From: Geobacter sp. UBA1603
GTDB taxonomy: Bacteria > Desulfobacterota > Desulfuromonadia > Geobacterales > Pseudopelobacteraceae
Length of the DNA stretch: 7,878 bases
NCBI GenBank assembly: GCA_002322035.1
Contig: DCNF01000088.1
Span: 953 to 8,830 of the forward strand
Reading direction: 5' to 3'
In this document: positions 1 to 6,448 of the stretch, piece after piece
Numbering within the stretch: the first letter of the stretch is position 1
How the letters are laid out: each line of letters begins with the position of its first letter
Position numbers and translations under genes: made by a program
Notes under the pieces: generated by a model
Database searches by the model: none
What the model was told of the DNA's origin: nothing
Seen by the model: the letters and a program-made list of their open reading frames with translations, nothing else

Positions 1-261
1 GCCGGCATGGTCGGTGCCCGGCATCCAGAGCACGTTGTGCCCCTGCATCCGCTTCCAGCGGCAGAGGATATCCTGGAGGGTATTGTTGAGGGCATGCCCC
101 ATGTGGAGGGCGCCGGTGACGTTGGGTGGGGGGATCACTATCGAATACGCAGGTTTGCCCGAGGTGGCTGCGGCGTGGAAATAGCCCTTGTCGATCCATT
201 CGGCGTACCAGCGTTTTTCGACGTCGTGGGGTTCGTATCCTTTGGCGAGTTCACGTTTCAT
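1..261 (-). CDS. valS: Valyl-tRNA synthetase, N-terminal 87 residues (partial)
   Basis: This cytoplasmic class I aminoacyl-tRNA synthetase charges tRNA-Val with valine using ATP. Only the first 87 codons are present; the gene runs off the left edge, and the family is usually about 880 residues long. The reading starts [19 protein letters not shown], a typical ValRS opening. It then shows the ATP-binding HIGH-type signature as HMGH at residues 53-56, within [14 protein letters not shown]. The stretch ending MPGTDHAG at the window edge is also characteristic and separates ValRS from IleRS and LeuRS. The ATG start matches the usual ValRS N-terminus. A GAGGA lies upstream but about 13 nt away, so the ribosome-binding site is weak or unusually spaced. 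The gene is divergent from the chemoreceptor gene, with no evident functional link. Confidence 0.95.
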   Translation of the reverse strand, partial: MKRELAKGYEPHDVEKRWYAEWIDKGYFHAAATSGKPAYSIVIPPPNVTGALHMGHALNNTLQDILCRWKRMQGHNVLWMPGTDHAG

Positions 262-342
262 TGAGTTGTCTGCGTCCTCAAAGGTGGAATGTGGATCGGC
301 CCGGAGGTATCGGGTCACCGGAGCCCGGATTTTGAAAATCGT

Positions 343-372
343 ACCATAGCATTACTGGTTGATTAAATTCAA
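343..372 (-). promoter_or_regulatory. Candidate sigma70 promoter for valS
   Basis: On the minus strand a TTGAAT box (367-372) is followed after 18 bp by TATGGT (343-348). The -10 is preceded by TGC, giving an extended -10 (TGcTATGGT). It would give a leader of roughly 75 nt before the valS ATG. This rests on consensus matching by eye only. A TTAATC/TACGAT pair a few bases downstream is an alternative. Confidence 0.35.
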
Positions 373-430
373 TAGATCCGGGCCGTATGGCGATAATTTT
401 AGCGTGCTGTTCTGTGTGGAGTCCGAGCGC

Positions 431-458
431 TTGACGGGGGAGTGTTTTCAGGTAGAAT
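431..458 (+). promoter_or_regulatory. Candidate sigma70 promoter for the chemoreceptor gene
   Basis: TTGACG (431-436, five of six consensus bases) is followed after 16 bp by TAGAAT (453-458, five of six), in an AT-rich stretch just before the gene. Transcription would start near 465, about 28 nt upstream of the start codon at 493. This makes the in-frame ATG at 442, which lies inside the promoter, an unlikely start. No clear sigma54 or sigma28 motif was seen. Confidence 0.55.
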
Positions 459-480
459 AATAAAAATTACATGTATTCAG

Positions 481-485
481 GGAGG
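481..485 (+). promoter_or_regulatory. Ribosome-binding site that decides the chemoreceptor start
   Basis: GGAGG sits 7 nt before the ATG at 493. This strong Shine-Dalgarno sequence selects that start over the upstream in-frame ATG at 442, which has none and would add 17 residues ahead of a normal MCP N-terminus. Confidence 0.85.
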
Positions 486-492
486 TTTGTTT

Positions 493-2526
493 ATGTTCAA
501 AAATATGAGCGTTGGCAGCAAGATCATCAGCACGATTACCTTGATTATGCTGATGTCAGTGCTGGTTGGAGGGGTGTCGTTGACCAAACTGGCCCGGGTG
601 GCCAGCGTGACCGACGATATCGGCATGAGCGGCATGCCCCATGTGATTGACCTGGCGAAACTGCGTAATTCCGTTGATACCTATCGGCGTTCGGAATTGC
701 AGTTTTATCTGAAAAACAGTGATGATGATTTTAAAAAATACCAGGATCGCATGGCCAAGATGCAGGAGGAGATGAAGGGCGTTAAAGATGCATTCCTGAA
801 ACGCATGCTGACGGAAGACGAAAAAAAGCAGATATCGGCATTCGATGCTGCCTGGCAGTCGTACACGGCAAACGCCCAGAAGGCACTGGCGCTGGTGCGC
901 GAGGGAAGACCTGACGAGGCTCAGGCAATAACCCGTGGCGAAGGCAAAAAATTCTATGATCAGGCTAATCAGATTCTCGGCGAACTTCAGGTGTCCAATC
1001 AGAAAGAAGCTGACGAAGGCATTAAGAAGGCCCACAAGGCAACCTCTTCAGCCCGGTTCTGGGTGATTGTCCTGGTAATTGCCGGCGCACTGGCCGGGAT
1101 TCTATTCGGTATCCTGACGTCGCGGGCAATCAGTCTGCCGATCCGCAGGCTTGGTGCTGATGCGGAGCAGGTCGCCACCGGAGATCTGGGGGTGGTGGTT
1201 GATGTGGATTCCCATGACGAAGTCGGCCAGTTGGCCCAATCATTCGAAAAGATGATCAACAGCCTGCGTGAGATGATCGGAACCCTGGCTGATTCTTCGT
1301 CTCAGATATCGAACTCATCCGGTGAGATGCGGTCCAATGCCGAAAAGATGGCGAGCGGTGCCGAAGAGGTTGCTGTTCAGGCGATCACCGTGGCGACTGC
1401 CAGCGAAGAAATGTCGGCTACCTCCGGCGATATCGCCCAGAACTGCCAGTTGGCGGCTGAAAGCGCCCAGCGGGCCAACAATGCCGCCGAGCAGGGCGGC
1501 GTGGTTGTCGAAAAGTCCATCGCTGTCATGCACCGCATCGCTGAACGGGTCCAGTCGTCAGCATCAACGGTTGAGGCGCTCGGCAAGCGTTCCGATGAAA
1601 TCGGTGCGATTGTCGGCACAATCGAAGACATCGCCGACCAGACCAATCTGCTGGCGCTGAATGCCGCAATTGAAGCGGCTCGGGCCGGAGAGCAGGGGAG
1701 GGGGTTCGCAGTGGTTGCCGATGAGGTGCGCGCATTGGCCGAGCGGACCACTAAGGCGACCCGGGAGATCGGCCTGATGATCAAGGCGATCCAGGGCGAG
1801 ACAAAAACAGCCGTTGCCGCCATGGAAGAAGGGGTGGCAGAGGTCGAGCAGGGAACCGAGGAGGCGGCCCGTTCCGGAGAGGCGCTTCGCAATATCCAGG
1901 ATGAAATCAACGCGCTGCACCTGCAGGTGCAGCAGATCGCTACTGCGGCTGAAGAACAGACCGCCACCACCAGCGAGATCAGCAACAATATCCACCAGAT
2001 TACCAATGTCGCCCAGAATACGGTTGACGGTGCCCGCAGCACGGCTACGGCTGCCCAGCACCTCTCAAGGCTTGCGGAAGAACTGCAGCGTGTTGTTGGC
2101 CAATTCAAGCTTTCAGGCACCGGTAAACTGATTATCTGGAGCAAGAGCTACAGCGTCGGTGTCAGCCAGATGGATAACGAGCATCAGCGACTGATCGATA
2201 TTATTAACAACCTGTATTCTGCAATGCGTGCCGGGAGAAGCGCTGAAGCGATCGGGGCGATTCTGGATGAATTGATTGACTACACAAAAACTCACTTTGC
2301 CCATGAAGAACGGCTTATGCAGGATTCGGGCTATGCCGGGTTTGATGAGCAGAAACGCGCCCATGAGGCCCTGGTGGCCCAGGTTGTTGAAATCCAGCAG
2401 AAGTACCGGGCCGGGACGGCACTTGGCCAGGAGGTCATGACATTCCTGAAAAACTGGCTGGTCAACCACATCCAGGGGCTTGACAAGCGCTATGGCCCGA
2501 CCATGAACAAGAAGGGTTACAAGTAG
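493..2526 (+). CDS. Methyl-accepting chemotaxis protein with C-terminal bacteriohemerythrin domain
   Basis: This 677-residue inner-membrane chemoreceptor should regulate the CheA/CheW kinase complex, probably in response to O2 or redox state. Residue 1 is the ATG with the good ribosome-binding site. Order: TM1 about 11-30; periplasmic four-helix-bundle sensor (4HB_MCP type) about 31-187; TM2 about 188-208; HAMP about 210-262; long cytoplasmic coiled coil with the conserved MCP tip around 378-420 ([34 protein letters not shown]). Two methylation-type sites fit the consensus: Glu305/Glu306 ([10 protein letters not shown]) and Glu487/Glu488 ([10 protein letters not shown]). Residues 545-677 form a hemerythrin domain with ligands His564, His601, Glu605, His624, His659 and Asp664. 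The expected fifth His (HxxxH motif) is Gln620. The C-terminus has no CheR-binding pentapeptide. The architecture resembles DcrH of Desulfovibrio vulgaris. The gene appears to be transcribed alone. The periplasmic ligand, if any, is unknown. Confidence 0.95.
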   Translation: MFKNMSVGSKIISTITLIMLMSVLVGGVSLTKLARVASVTDDIGMSGMPHVIDLAKLRNSVDTYRRSELQFYLKNSDDDFKKYQDRMAKMQEEMKGVKDAFLKRMLTEDEKKQISAFDAAWQSYTANAQKALALVREGRPDEAQAITRGEGKKFYDQANQILGELQVSNQKEADEGIKKAHKATSSARFWVIVLVIAGALAGILFGILTSRAISLPIRRLGADAEQVATGDLGVVVDVDSHDEVGQLAQSFEKMINSLREMIGTLADSSSQISNSSGEMRSNAEKMASGAEEVAVQAITVATASEEMSATSGDIAQNCQLAAESAQRANNAAEQGGVVVEKSIAVMHRIAERVQSSASTVEALGKRSDEIGAIVGTIEDIADQTNLLALNAAIEAARAGEQGRGFAVVADEVRALAERTTKATREIGLMIKAIQGETKTAVAAMEEGVAEVEQGTEEAARSGEALRNIQDEINALHLQVQQIATAAEEQTATTSEISNNIHQITNVAQNTVDGARSTATAAQHLSRLAEELQRVVGQFKLSGTGKLIIWSKSYSVGVSQMDNEHQRLIDIINNLYSAMRAGRSAEAIGAILDELIDYTKTHFAHEERLMQDSGYAGFDEQKRAHEALVAQVVEIQQKYRAGTALGQEVMTFLKNWLVNHIQGLDKRYGPTMNKKGYK

Positions 2527-2552
2527 CGGGAGCATACCGGCTGTTTTCACAT

Positions 2553-2591
2553 GAAGAAGGCCGCTCCTGGTGTTCAGGAACGGCCTTCTTC
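2553..2591. terminator. Hairpin terminator between convergent genes
   Basis: An 11-bp perfect inverted repeat, GAAGAAGGCCG (2553-2563) and CGGCCTTCTTC (2581-2591), encloses one mismatch, a further 5-bp stem (TCCTG/CAGGA) and a GTGTT loop. It lies 26 bp after the chemoreceptor stop and about 60 bp after the stop of the convergent kinase-like gene, so it could serve both strands. Neither side has a true T-run, so intrinsic termination is likely but not textbook. Confidence 0.65.
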
Positions 2592-2654
2592 AGTACAATG
2601 CCCAGCTGGGCCCCATCACGCCCGTTCCGCCCAGCTTTATTATGGCCGGATCAT

Positions 2655-3482
2655 TTACGATTTATCCTTGTAGGCTTTGTAATTAACCACCTGAATGTCG
2701 GCCTCGACCGACTTGACGCCCTTGATCCCTTCGACAATCTTCAGCGCAGCTTTCTTCTCTTCTTCCGAGGCGATATAGCCGCTTAACAGCACCCGGCCCT
2801 TTTCTGCGACAATCTTGAACGGCCTGTAGTCGAGCTCTGTCGAATTGAGCAGTGCTGTCTCGATTTTTTTCATAAGAATCGTGTTGTCAATAATTTCAAC
2901 CGCAGTCTTGTCAGCATCCTTCAGTGCCGTATCTCTGGCAGCTGCCACAATCGCCTCGACAATAGCTTCTTCCGACATCCGTGATGTGTTGAAGACAATG
3001 TCATAACCAAGCGGGTCATTCCAGTCACGGTCGAAATAAAAGTGAATGAACCCCCCGCGCTGGTGGTCGCTGCGGCGGATCAGCGAGTGGGCCATATCAG
3101 GATCGATCCATTCGCGCTCGGCAAAACGCTCGACCCGTTCCTCAAAATCAGCAATGAAACGAAGCTTCAGTACGTTTCCGCAACCCTTCAGCAGATCCTG
3201 ACCGCCCCGGCCGTAGAGAATCACATTCCCCTTGCGGGCGAAATCGAGCAGAATCAGTTCGACGGTATTCAGCGCTGCGGCCCGCTTGCGGTCTTCGGCG
3301 GTGATGTAGGATGGCGGTTTTTCGTCGACCATCTTGAGCATATCGGCCTGCAGGCCGTACTTTGAGGAATTGGCACTGATCCGGGATCCGTCGACAAGCG
3401 TGTATTTCAGGCGCTTGGCAACCTCTTCGGCAATGTGGTAGGCACCGGTGCCCATTTCCCGCGAAATCGTGATGACCGCCAT
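2655..3482 (-). CDS. Cytidylate-kinase-like protein with C-terminal BON domain
   Basis: This 275-residue soluble protein has two parts. Residues 1-183 match the cytidylate-kinase-like family (Cytidylate_kin2 type): the opening ITISREMGTGAYHIAEEVA, then ILYGRGGQDLL (88-98), a basic segment with RRSDHQR (136-142), and WNDPLGYDIVFNTS (154-167). Residues about 192-268 form a BON domain, with the characteristic GRVLLSGYIASEEEKKAA and GIKGVKSVEADIQVV. BON domains are usually phospholipid- or ligand-binding. The expected P-loop lysine is missing (GTGAYH at 11-16), as is common in this family, so nucleotide phosphorylation should not be assumed. There is no signal peptide or membrane segment. The start has AGGAGG 8 nt upstream. 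It follows the MglA-like gene by 168 bp and probably has its own promoter. The cellular role is unknown. Confidence 0.82.
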   Translation of the reverse strand: MAVITISREMGTGAYHIAEEVAKRLKYTLVDGSRISANSSKYGLQADMLKMVDEKPPSYITAEDRKRAAALNTVELILLDFARKGNVILYGRGGQDLLKGCGNVLKLRFIADFEERVERFAEREWIDPDMAHSLIRRSDHQRGGFIHFYFDRDWNDPLGYDIVFNTSRMSEEAIVEAIVAAARDTALKDADKTAVEIIDNTILMKKIETALLNSTELDYRPFKIVAEKGRVLLSGYIASEEEKKAALKIVEGIKGVKSVEADIQVVNYKAYKDKS

Positions 3483-3516
3483 CGAATAAACCTCCTGATA
3501 ACTGGTGGATGTGGGC

Positions 3517-3545
3517 TATATAGCATGTTGTGGTTGCGTATACAA
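3517..3545 (-). promoter_or_regulatory. Candidate promoter for the kinase-like/BON gene
   Basis: Minus strand: TTGTAT (3540-3545), a 17-bp spacer, then TATATA (3517-3522) preceded by TGC, an extended -10. The -35 is a poor match, so recognition would lean on the extended -10. It lies 34 bp upstream of the start codon, in the only sizeable gap of the minus-strand block. Confidence 0.4.
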
Positions 3546-3604
3546 GCGGGAATGGGCCCGGGGCGCCCGGCATCGCTTCCAGGCTGTACTCCGCGTGTCT
3601 GCGC

Positions 3605-3622
3605 TGCCCAGCAGCCTGGGCA
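3605..3622. other. Small GC-rich hairpin after the MglA-like gene
   Basis: TGCCCAG and CTGGGCA form a perfect 7-bp stem around a CAGC loop, about 30 bp downstream of the MglA-like stop. It could attenuate or end the upstream operon, but no T-run follows on the minus strand. It may equally be a processing or stabilising structure, or chance in GC-rich DNA. Confidence 0.3.
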
Positions 3623-3650
3623 TATTCGACAGAAACGCCCGTAAAACGTT

Positions 3651-4481
3651 CTAATCCTTCAGGGTGAGCGACACCACCACGGTGCGCCGTTCTCCACCCA
3701 GGCTGATTTCAAGTGGGACCGATAACAGGGTAGAACCGTCCGCCGTGATGTCACCTGACAATGCCACCGTCAACCGGGCATTGTCGCCAGCGGGCCGGCA
3801 GAGCGTCTCGTCCTGCGGTTCGTCTATCCCCGCCTCCGGCGCAATATGTTCCGGCTCCCGGGTTTCAGGCTGTTCACCGGGCTGCGGCTCTGCTCCGTGA
3901 AGATCGTGGCCAACCCGTTCGATCACCTGGTGCGAGAGCGCAGAGAATGCCTCGAGGACGCCATCCCCCTTCAGGGCCGATGAACGGCAGATCGTCAATC
4001 CTCCCCGCGGGTAGCATTCGCTGCTGGGTGCTGCAGAGCCATCCGTCAGGTCATGCTTGTTGATCTGTACAATCAGCGGCACATTATCCAGGCCGCCGCC
4101 GTAGGCGGCAAGATAGTCGCGCAGACGATCCAGGCTTTCAGTCAGATCGGCCCCGCGCCCCGGAGCGCCATCGATAACGACGATAATCCCGTCGGCACCT
4201 TTCAGGGTCATGCGCCAGGCCGCAGCGTTACTCACCGCTCCCGGCAGGCTGTAGATGTGAAAGCGGACCCGGTAGCCCCCCATAATCAACTGCTCGAAGG
4301 GGCTGAAGTCAAAGAAGATCATCTGATCTCCGCTGGCAGCCACGGTTTTGACCTCGCTGCGCAGGGAAGGCTTGATCCGGCTGTGCAGATAGTTCAGGGA
4401 GGTGCGTTTGCCGGCCCCCGGGCTGCCGAAGTAGACTATCTTGGCGTTGATTTCACGTTTGGCGTGGTTGATAAGCGCCAT
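3651..4481 (-). CDS. MglA-like small GTPase with substituted active site and C-terminal extension
   Basis: The 276-residue protein belongs to the MglA family of Ras-like GTPases, which set cell polarity and direct gliding or type IV pili. Residues 1-190 align without gaps at the N-terminus to MglA: ALINHAKREINAKIVYFG, FFDF (56-59), RFHIYSLPG (73-81) in place of DxxG, LKGADGIIVVIDG (93-105) and the base-specificity motif NKHD (141-144). Compared with MglA, several functional residues differ. P-loop GSPGAGKRT (19-27) has Arg26 where Mg-binding Thr is expected, Gln53 replaces the catalytic Arg, Met54 replaces Thr, and Ala82 replaces the catalytic Gln. After the GTPase fold comes an acidic, Pro/Glu-rich linker (about 195-230) and a short beta-type tail (236-276), absent from ordinary MglA of about 195 residues. 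GGAG lies 5 nt before the ATG. The gene begins 12 bp after the preceding gene, so translation is probably coupled. No MglB partner is in the window. Confidence 0.85.
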   Translation of the reverse strand: MALINHAKREINAKIVYFGSPGAGKRTSLNYLHSRIKPSLRSEVKTVAASGDQMIFFDFSPFEQLIMGGYRVRFHIYSLPGAVSNAAAWRMTLKGADGIIVVIDGAPGRGADLTESLDRLRDYLAAYGGGLDNVPLIVQINKHDLTDGSAAPSSECYPRGGLTICRSSALKGDGVLEAFSALSHQVIERVGHDLHGAEPQPGEQPETREPEHIAPEAGIDEPQDETLCRPAGDNARLTVALSGDITADGSTLLSVPLEISLGGERRTVVVSLTLKD

Positions 4482-4493
4482 TCCGACTCCGTA

Positions 4494-5387
4494 TTATCGT
4501 TTTTTGGCCAGAAGAATCCGTTTGGCCTGGGTAGAGAGCACCGAAGAGATGTTTTTGCTTTTGGCATAGCCGGCAATATCCTTGATATCGAGCGATGCCA
4601 GAAAGCGCAGTGAGTTGGCAACCGGCGTCTTCGGGCAGTCGACCAGAGCCTTGCGGATGCGGTAATTTTTGACCCATTCCTTGTTGGCGCAGATTGTTCT
4701 GATGATTTCGTCGTTCTGAACGCCGACCTTGAGAATTGTCAGAATTTCGCCATCGGTAATCCGGGGGTTTTTGACTACGCTCCCCGAAACCAGCTTATTG
4801 GCATCCTTGATCAGTATTGAACGCCATTCCTTGTCGCCGGTCAACGCCATCTTGATCTTTTCGCCGATTCCCATAACCTGCGCCATGCGGAACTTGCTGA
4901 GGTACTCTTCGCTTTCCGGCTCCGGCTCGTCGGCATCTTCCTCTGCTTCATCCGGGCAGTGGCTGTCCGTGCTCTGATCGTGGTCGGCTGTTAGGGAGTC
5001 ACTCCCGATCTCGCCCTGGGGTGGGTGCTGCCCTTCAAGGAAAGTCCGGGCCGCACTCGAGAGCCGCTCGCAGTCAAGCAACACCTGGGCCACCCCGGGG
5101 TGGCTGGCGTGGGAGCGAACAAAGCAGTCGAGTATGGCCGGATGGGGGTCCGGGTGGGCACAATAGGCGAACAGATCCTCGTCGGCCACGGCGTTGAACG
5201 CGGGAATTGCCGCATTACGGACCTGCGGGTCCTGATCGCGGGTGAGGCAGAACAGGAGCACGACCCGATCAACGGGGTCCAGGCCCTCTGCAGCTTTGAG
5301 CCCGTGCATGCGCTCGCCGGCAGCAACTCCGGGACGGACAAACGGAGCAACTGCCGGCGATATTCTGAGCTTGACGGTTTCTGACAT
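4494..5387 (-). CDS. Helical-repeat protein of unknown function with acidic central linker
   Basis: I cannot assign a named family. The 297-residue soluble protein has three parts. Residues 1-120 are helical with HEAT-like character (DQDPQVRNAAIPAFNAVADE, then HPDPHPAILDCFVRSH). Residues about 125-161 are a low-complexity acidic linker (DEAEEDADEPEPESEE). Residues 162-297 are basic, helical and look the most constrained. This last part holds an internal repeat of about 50 residues: DKEW (185-188) followed by NPRIT (207-211), and NKEW (235-238) followed by CPKTP (251-255). This resembles the alpha-helical repeat proteins of unknown function found in deltaproteobacteria. It has no signal peptide, membrane segment or catalytic motif, so a scaffold or adaptor role is a guess. 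It lies between the SPOR gene (11-bp gap) and the MglA-like gene (12-bp gap), which suggests it works with one of them. The Shine-Dalgarno sequence is weak (GGGCAG), consistent with coupling to the upstream stop. Confidence 0.75.
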   Translation of the reverse strand: MSETVKLRISPAVAPFVRPGVAAGERMHGLKAAEGLDPVDRVVLLFCLTRDQDPQVRNAAIPAFNAVADEDLFAYCAHPDPHPAILDCFVRSHASHPGVAQVLLDCERLSSAARTFLEGQHPPQGEIGSDSLTADHDQSTDSHCPDEAEEDADEPEPESEEYLSKFRMAQVMGIGEKIKMALTGDKEWRSILIKDANKLVSGSVVKNPRITDGEILTILKVGVQNDEIIRTICANKEWVKNYRIRKALVDCPKTPVANSLRFLASLDIKDIAGYAKSKNISSVLSTQAKRILLAKKR

Positions 5388-5398
5388 GGTCTGCCCGT

Positions 5399-6427
5399 TT
5401 AGGGCCGGGTAATTGTCGCCTTCAGGCCGGCGTCTTTCAGCTTTTTGAGCGCTTCATCAGCCTGTTTCCGCGTGCTGAACGTGCCAGCGCTCAGGCCTTT
5501 TGATGCGATCGAGACATCCGAGCGCTTGATTGACAGGCTGAATCCGGCACCGGCCAGGCGCTCTTTCTCGGAAGCGGCGCGGGAATCGAGCAGGTAGGAG
5601 CCTGCATAGACTCCGAAGCGCCCCCCCTGGTCGAGAATAAAGGCATCCGAAGTATATCGCTTGAGTTTGTCCAGTTCCGCCTGGGCAGCCGGACGATCCT
5701 TGAATTCTGCCAGGAACAGCCGGTTCATGGCGGTCTTCTTGCGGCCGCCGGGAACCACGGCCGGGGAAAGTCCGCTCTTTCTGACTTTAGCCAGATCAGC
5801 CGCCATGGCATCCTCAAGCAGATAACTACCGACAAGCACCATCCAGGGTCCAGCAGTGTCTGCTTTTTCCTGGGCAGGTTTTTTGGCCGGTTTTGCTGCG
5901 TCAGCTGTTCCTCCGGCCGGGCTCACCGGTTTTTTTGCCGCCAGATCGGCCACCGGTTTCTTCTCGGTCGGTTTGGCCGCAGGAACCGCCGGTTTTGCTT
6001 CTGCCTTCTTCTCTTTCTCCGGGGCTGCCGGCTTCTGATCAGCCTTTTTTTCGACCGCTACCGGTTTTTTATCGACCACCGCAGCTTTCTTTTCAGCCGG
6101 AGCGGCAGTTTTTGCCGGTTCTGCCGGTTTTGGCTGTTCGGTCTTAACCGCTGCCGGGGCAGCTGCCTTTGGCGTCTCCGTTGGCGTGACCGCCGTGCCA
6201 TCCCGGGGGGGGAGCGGTTTTTTGACAACTTCTGCCACCGGAGCTTCAACCGGTTTCGGGGCTTCCTTCGGCCTGATCAGATCGGTAAAAAAATAGAGGT
6301 AGCTGAAGCCCCCGACCAGAATCAGCAGCAGAGCCAGCAATGCGTTCTGATTCTTCTTTCCTCCGGCAGTACCGGCATCGTCAGTCTGCGGAGCGTCGTC
6401 TCCACCTTTATTGAACTTGAAATCCAT
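5399..6427 (-). CDS. Membrane-anchored protein with two SPOR-type repeats
   Basis: This 342-residue bitopic inner-membrane protein has a short hydrophilic cytoplasmic N-terminus (1-27) and one membrane helix (about 28-47, ALLALLLILVGGFSYLYFF). A long periplasmic Ala/Lys/Pro-rich linker follows (about 52-190, many KKP/AKP/EKK units), then a C-terminal domain pair. Repeats at about 192-266 and 270-342 share a V-x-x-GSYLL start (GPWMVLVGSYLLEDA, GVYAGSYLLDSRA) and the SPOR beta-alpha-beta pattern (GTFSTRKQADEALKKL). SPOR domains bind glycan strands lacking stem peptides at division sites and other remodelling zones. I chose the second in-frame Met, which has GGAGG 5 nt upstream, over the one four codons earlier (6439), which has no clear site and would put Glu-Gly-Gly first. 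The gene starts 21 bp after the EF-G-like stop. In this setting it may link cell-wall sites to the cytoplasmic proteins encoded downstream, which is inference only. Confidence 0.88.
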   Translation of the reverse strand: MDFKFNKGGDDAPQTDDAGTAGGKKNQNALLALLLILVGGFSYLYFFTDLIRPKEAPKPVEAPVAEVVKKPLPPRDGTAVTPTETPKAAAPAAVKTEQPKPAEPAKTAAPAEKKAAVVDKKPVAVEKKADQKPAAPEKEKKAEAKPAVPAAKPTEKKPVADLAAKKPVSPAGGTADAAKPAKKPAQEKADTAGPWMVLVGSYLLEDAMAADLAKVRKSGLSPAVVPGGRKKTAMNRLFLAEFKDRPAAQAELDKLKRYTSDAFILDQGGRFGVYAGSYLLDSRAASEKERLAGAGFSLSIKRSDVSIASKGLSAGTFSTRKQADEALKKLKDAGLKATITRP

Positions 6428-6432
6428 ACCAC

Positions 6433-6437
6433 CCTCC
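6433..6437 (-). promoter_or_regulatory. Ribosome-binding site that decides the SPOR protein start
   Basis: GGAGG on the minus strand lies 5 nt before the ATG at 6427. It overlaps the codons right after the alternative ATG at 6439, which argues that the downstream ATG is the true start. Confidence 0.7.
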
Positions 6438-6448
6438 ATTCCAACGGC

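Noticed and set aside
297..384. Inverted pair CGGCCCGG (297-304) and CCGGGCCG (377-384) in the valS/chemoreceptor intergenic region, considered as an operator or leader structure
   Set aside because: The arms are only 8 bp, purely GC and 72 bp apart, and one lies upstream of the proposed valS transcription start. Chance is sufficient, and no T-box elements were seen.
442..492. N-terminal extension of the chemoreceptor from the ATG at 442
   Set aside because: It overlaps the predicted promoter, lacks a ribosome-binding site and adds 17 residues before a standard MCP start that has GGAGG at ideal spacing.
1377..2144. Long antisense open frame of 255 codons inside the chemoreceptor gene
   Set aside because: Its translation is rich in Ser, Ala and Ile and is a mirror of the Ala/Glu-rich MCP coiled coil. 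It has no recognisable domain, and the opposite strand encodes a clear MCP.
3548..3650. Possible small gene in the gap between the MglA-like and kinase-like genes
   Set aside because: No frame has a start with a ribosome-binding site or a convincing protein. Promoter-like and hairpin sequences account for what is visible.
4053..4613. Plus-strand open frame of 186 codons across the MglA-like gene and the end of the helical-repeat gene
   Set aside because: It spans two genes on the other strand with clear coding content and good starts, and it shows no motif of its own. It is a GC-rich shadow frame.
5856..6247. Repetitive-looking region with many GCCGG/TTTTT units, considered as a DNA repeat array
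   Set aside because: It encodes the Ala/Lys/Pro-rich linker of the SPOR protein. The repetition comes from codon choice in low-complexity protein, with no regular unit length or spacer structure.
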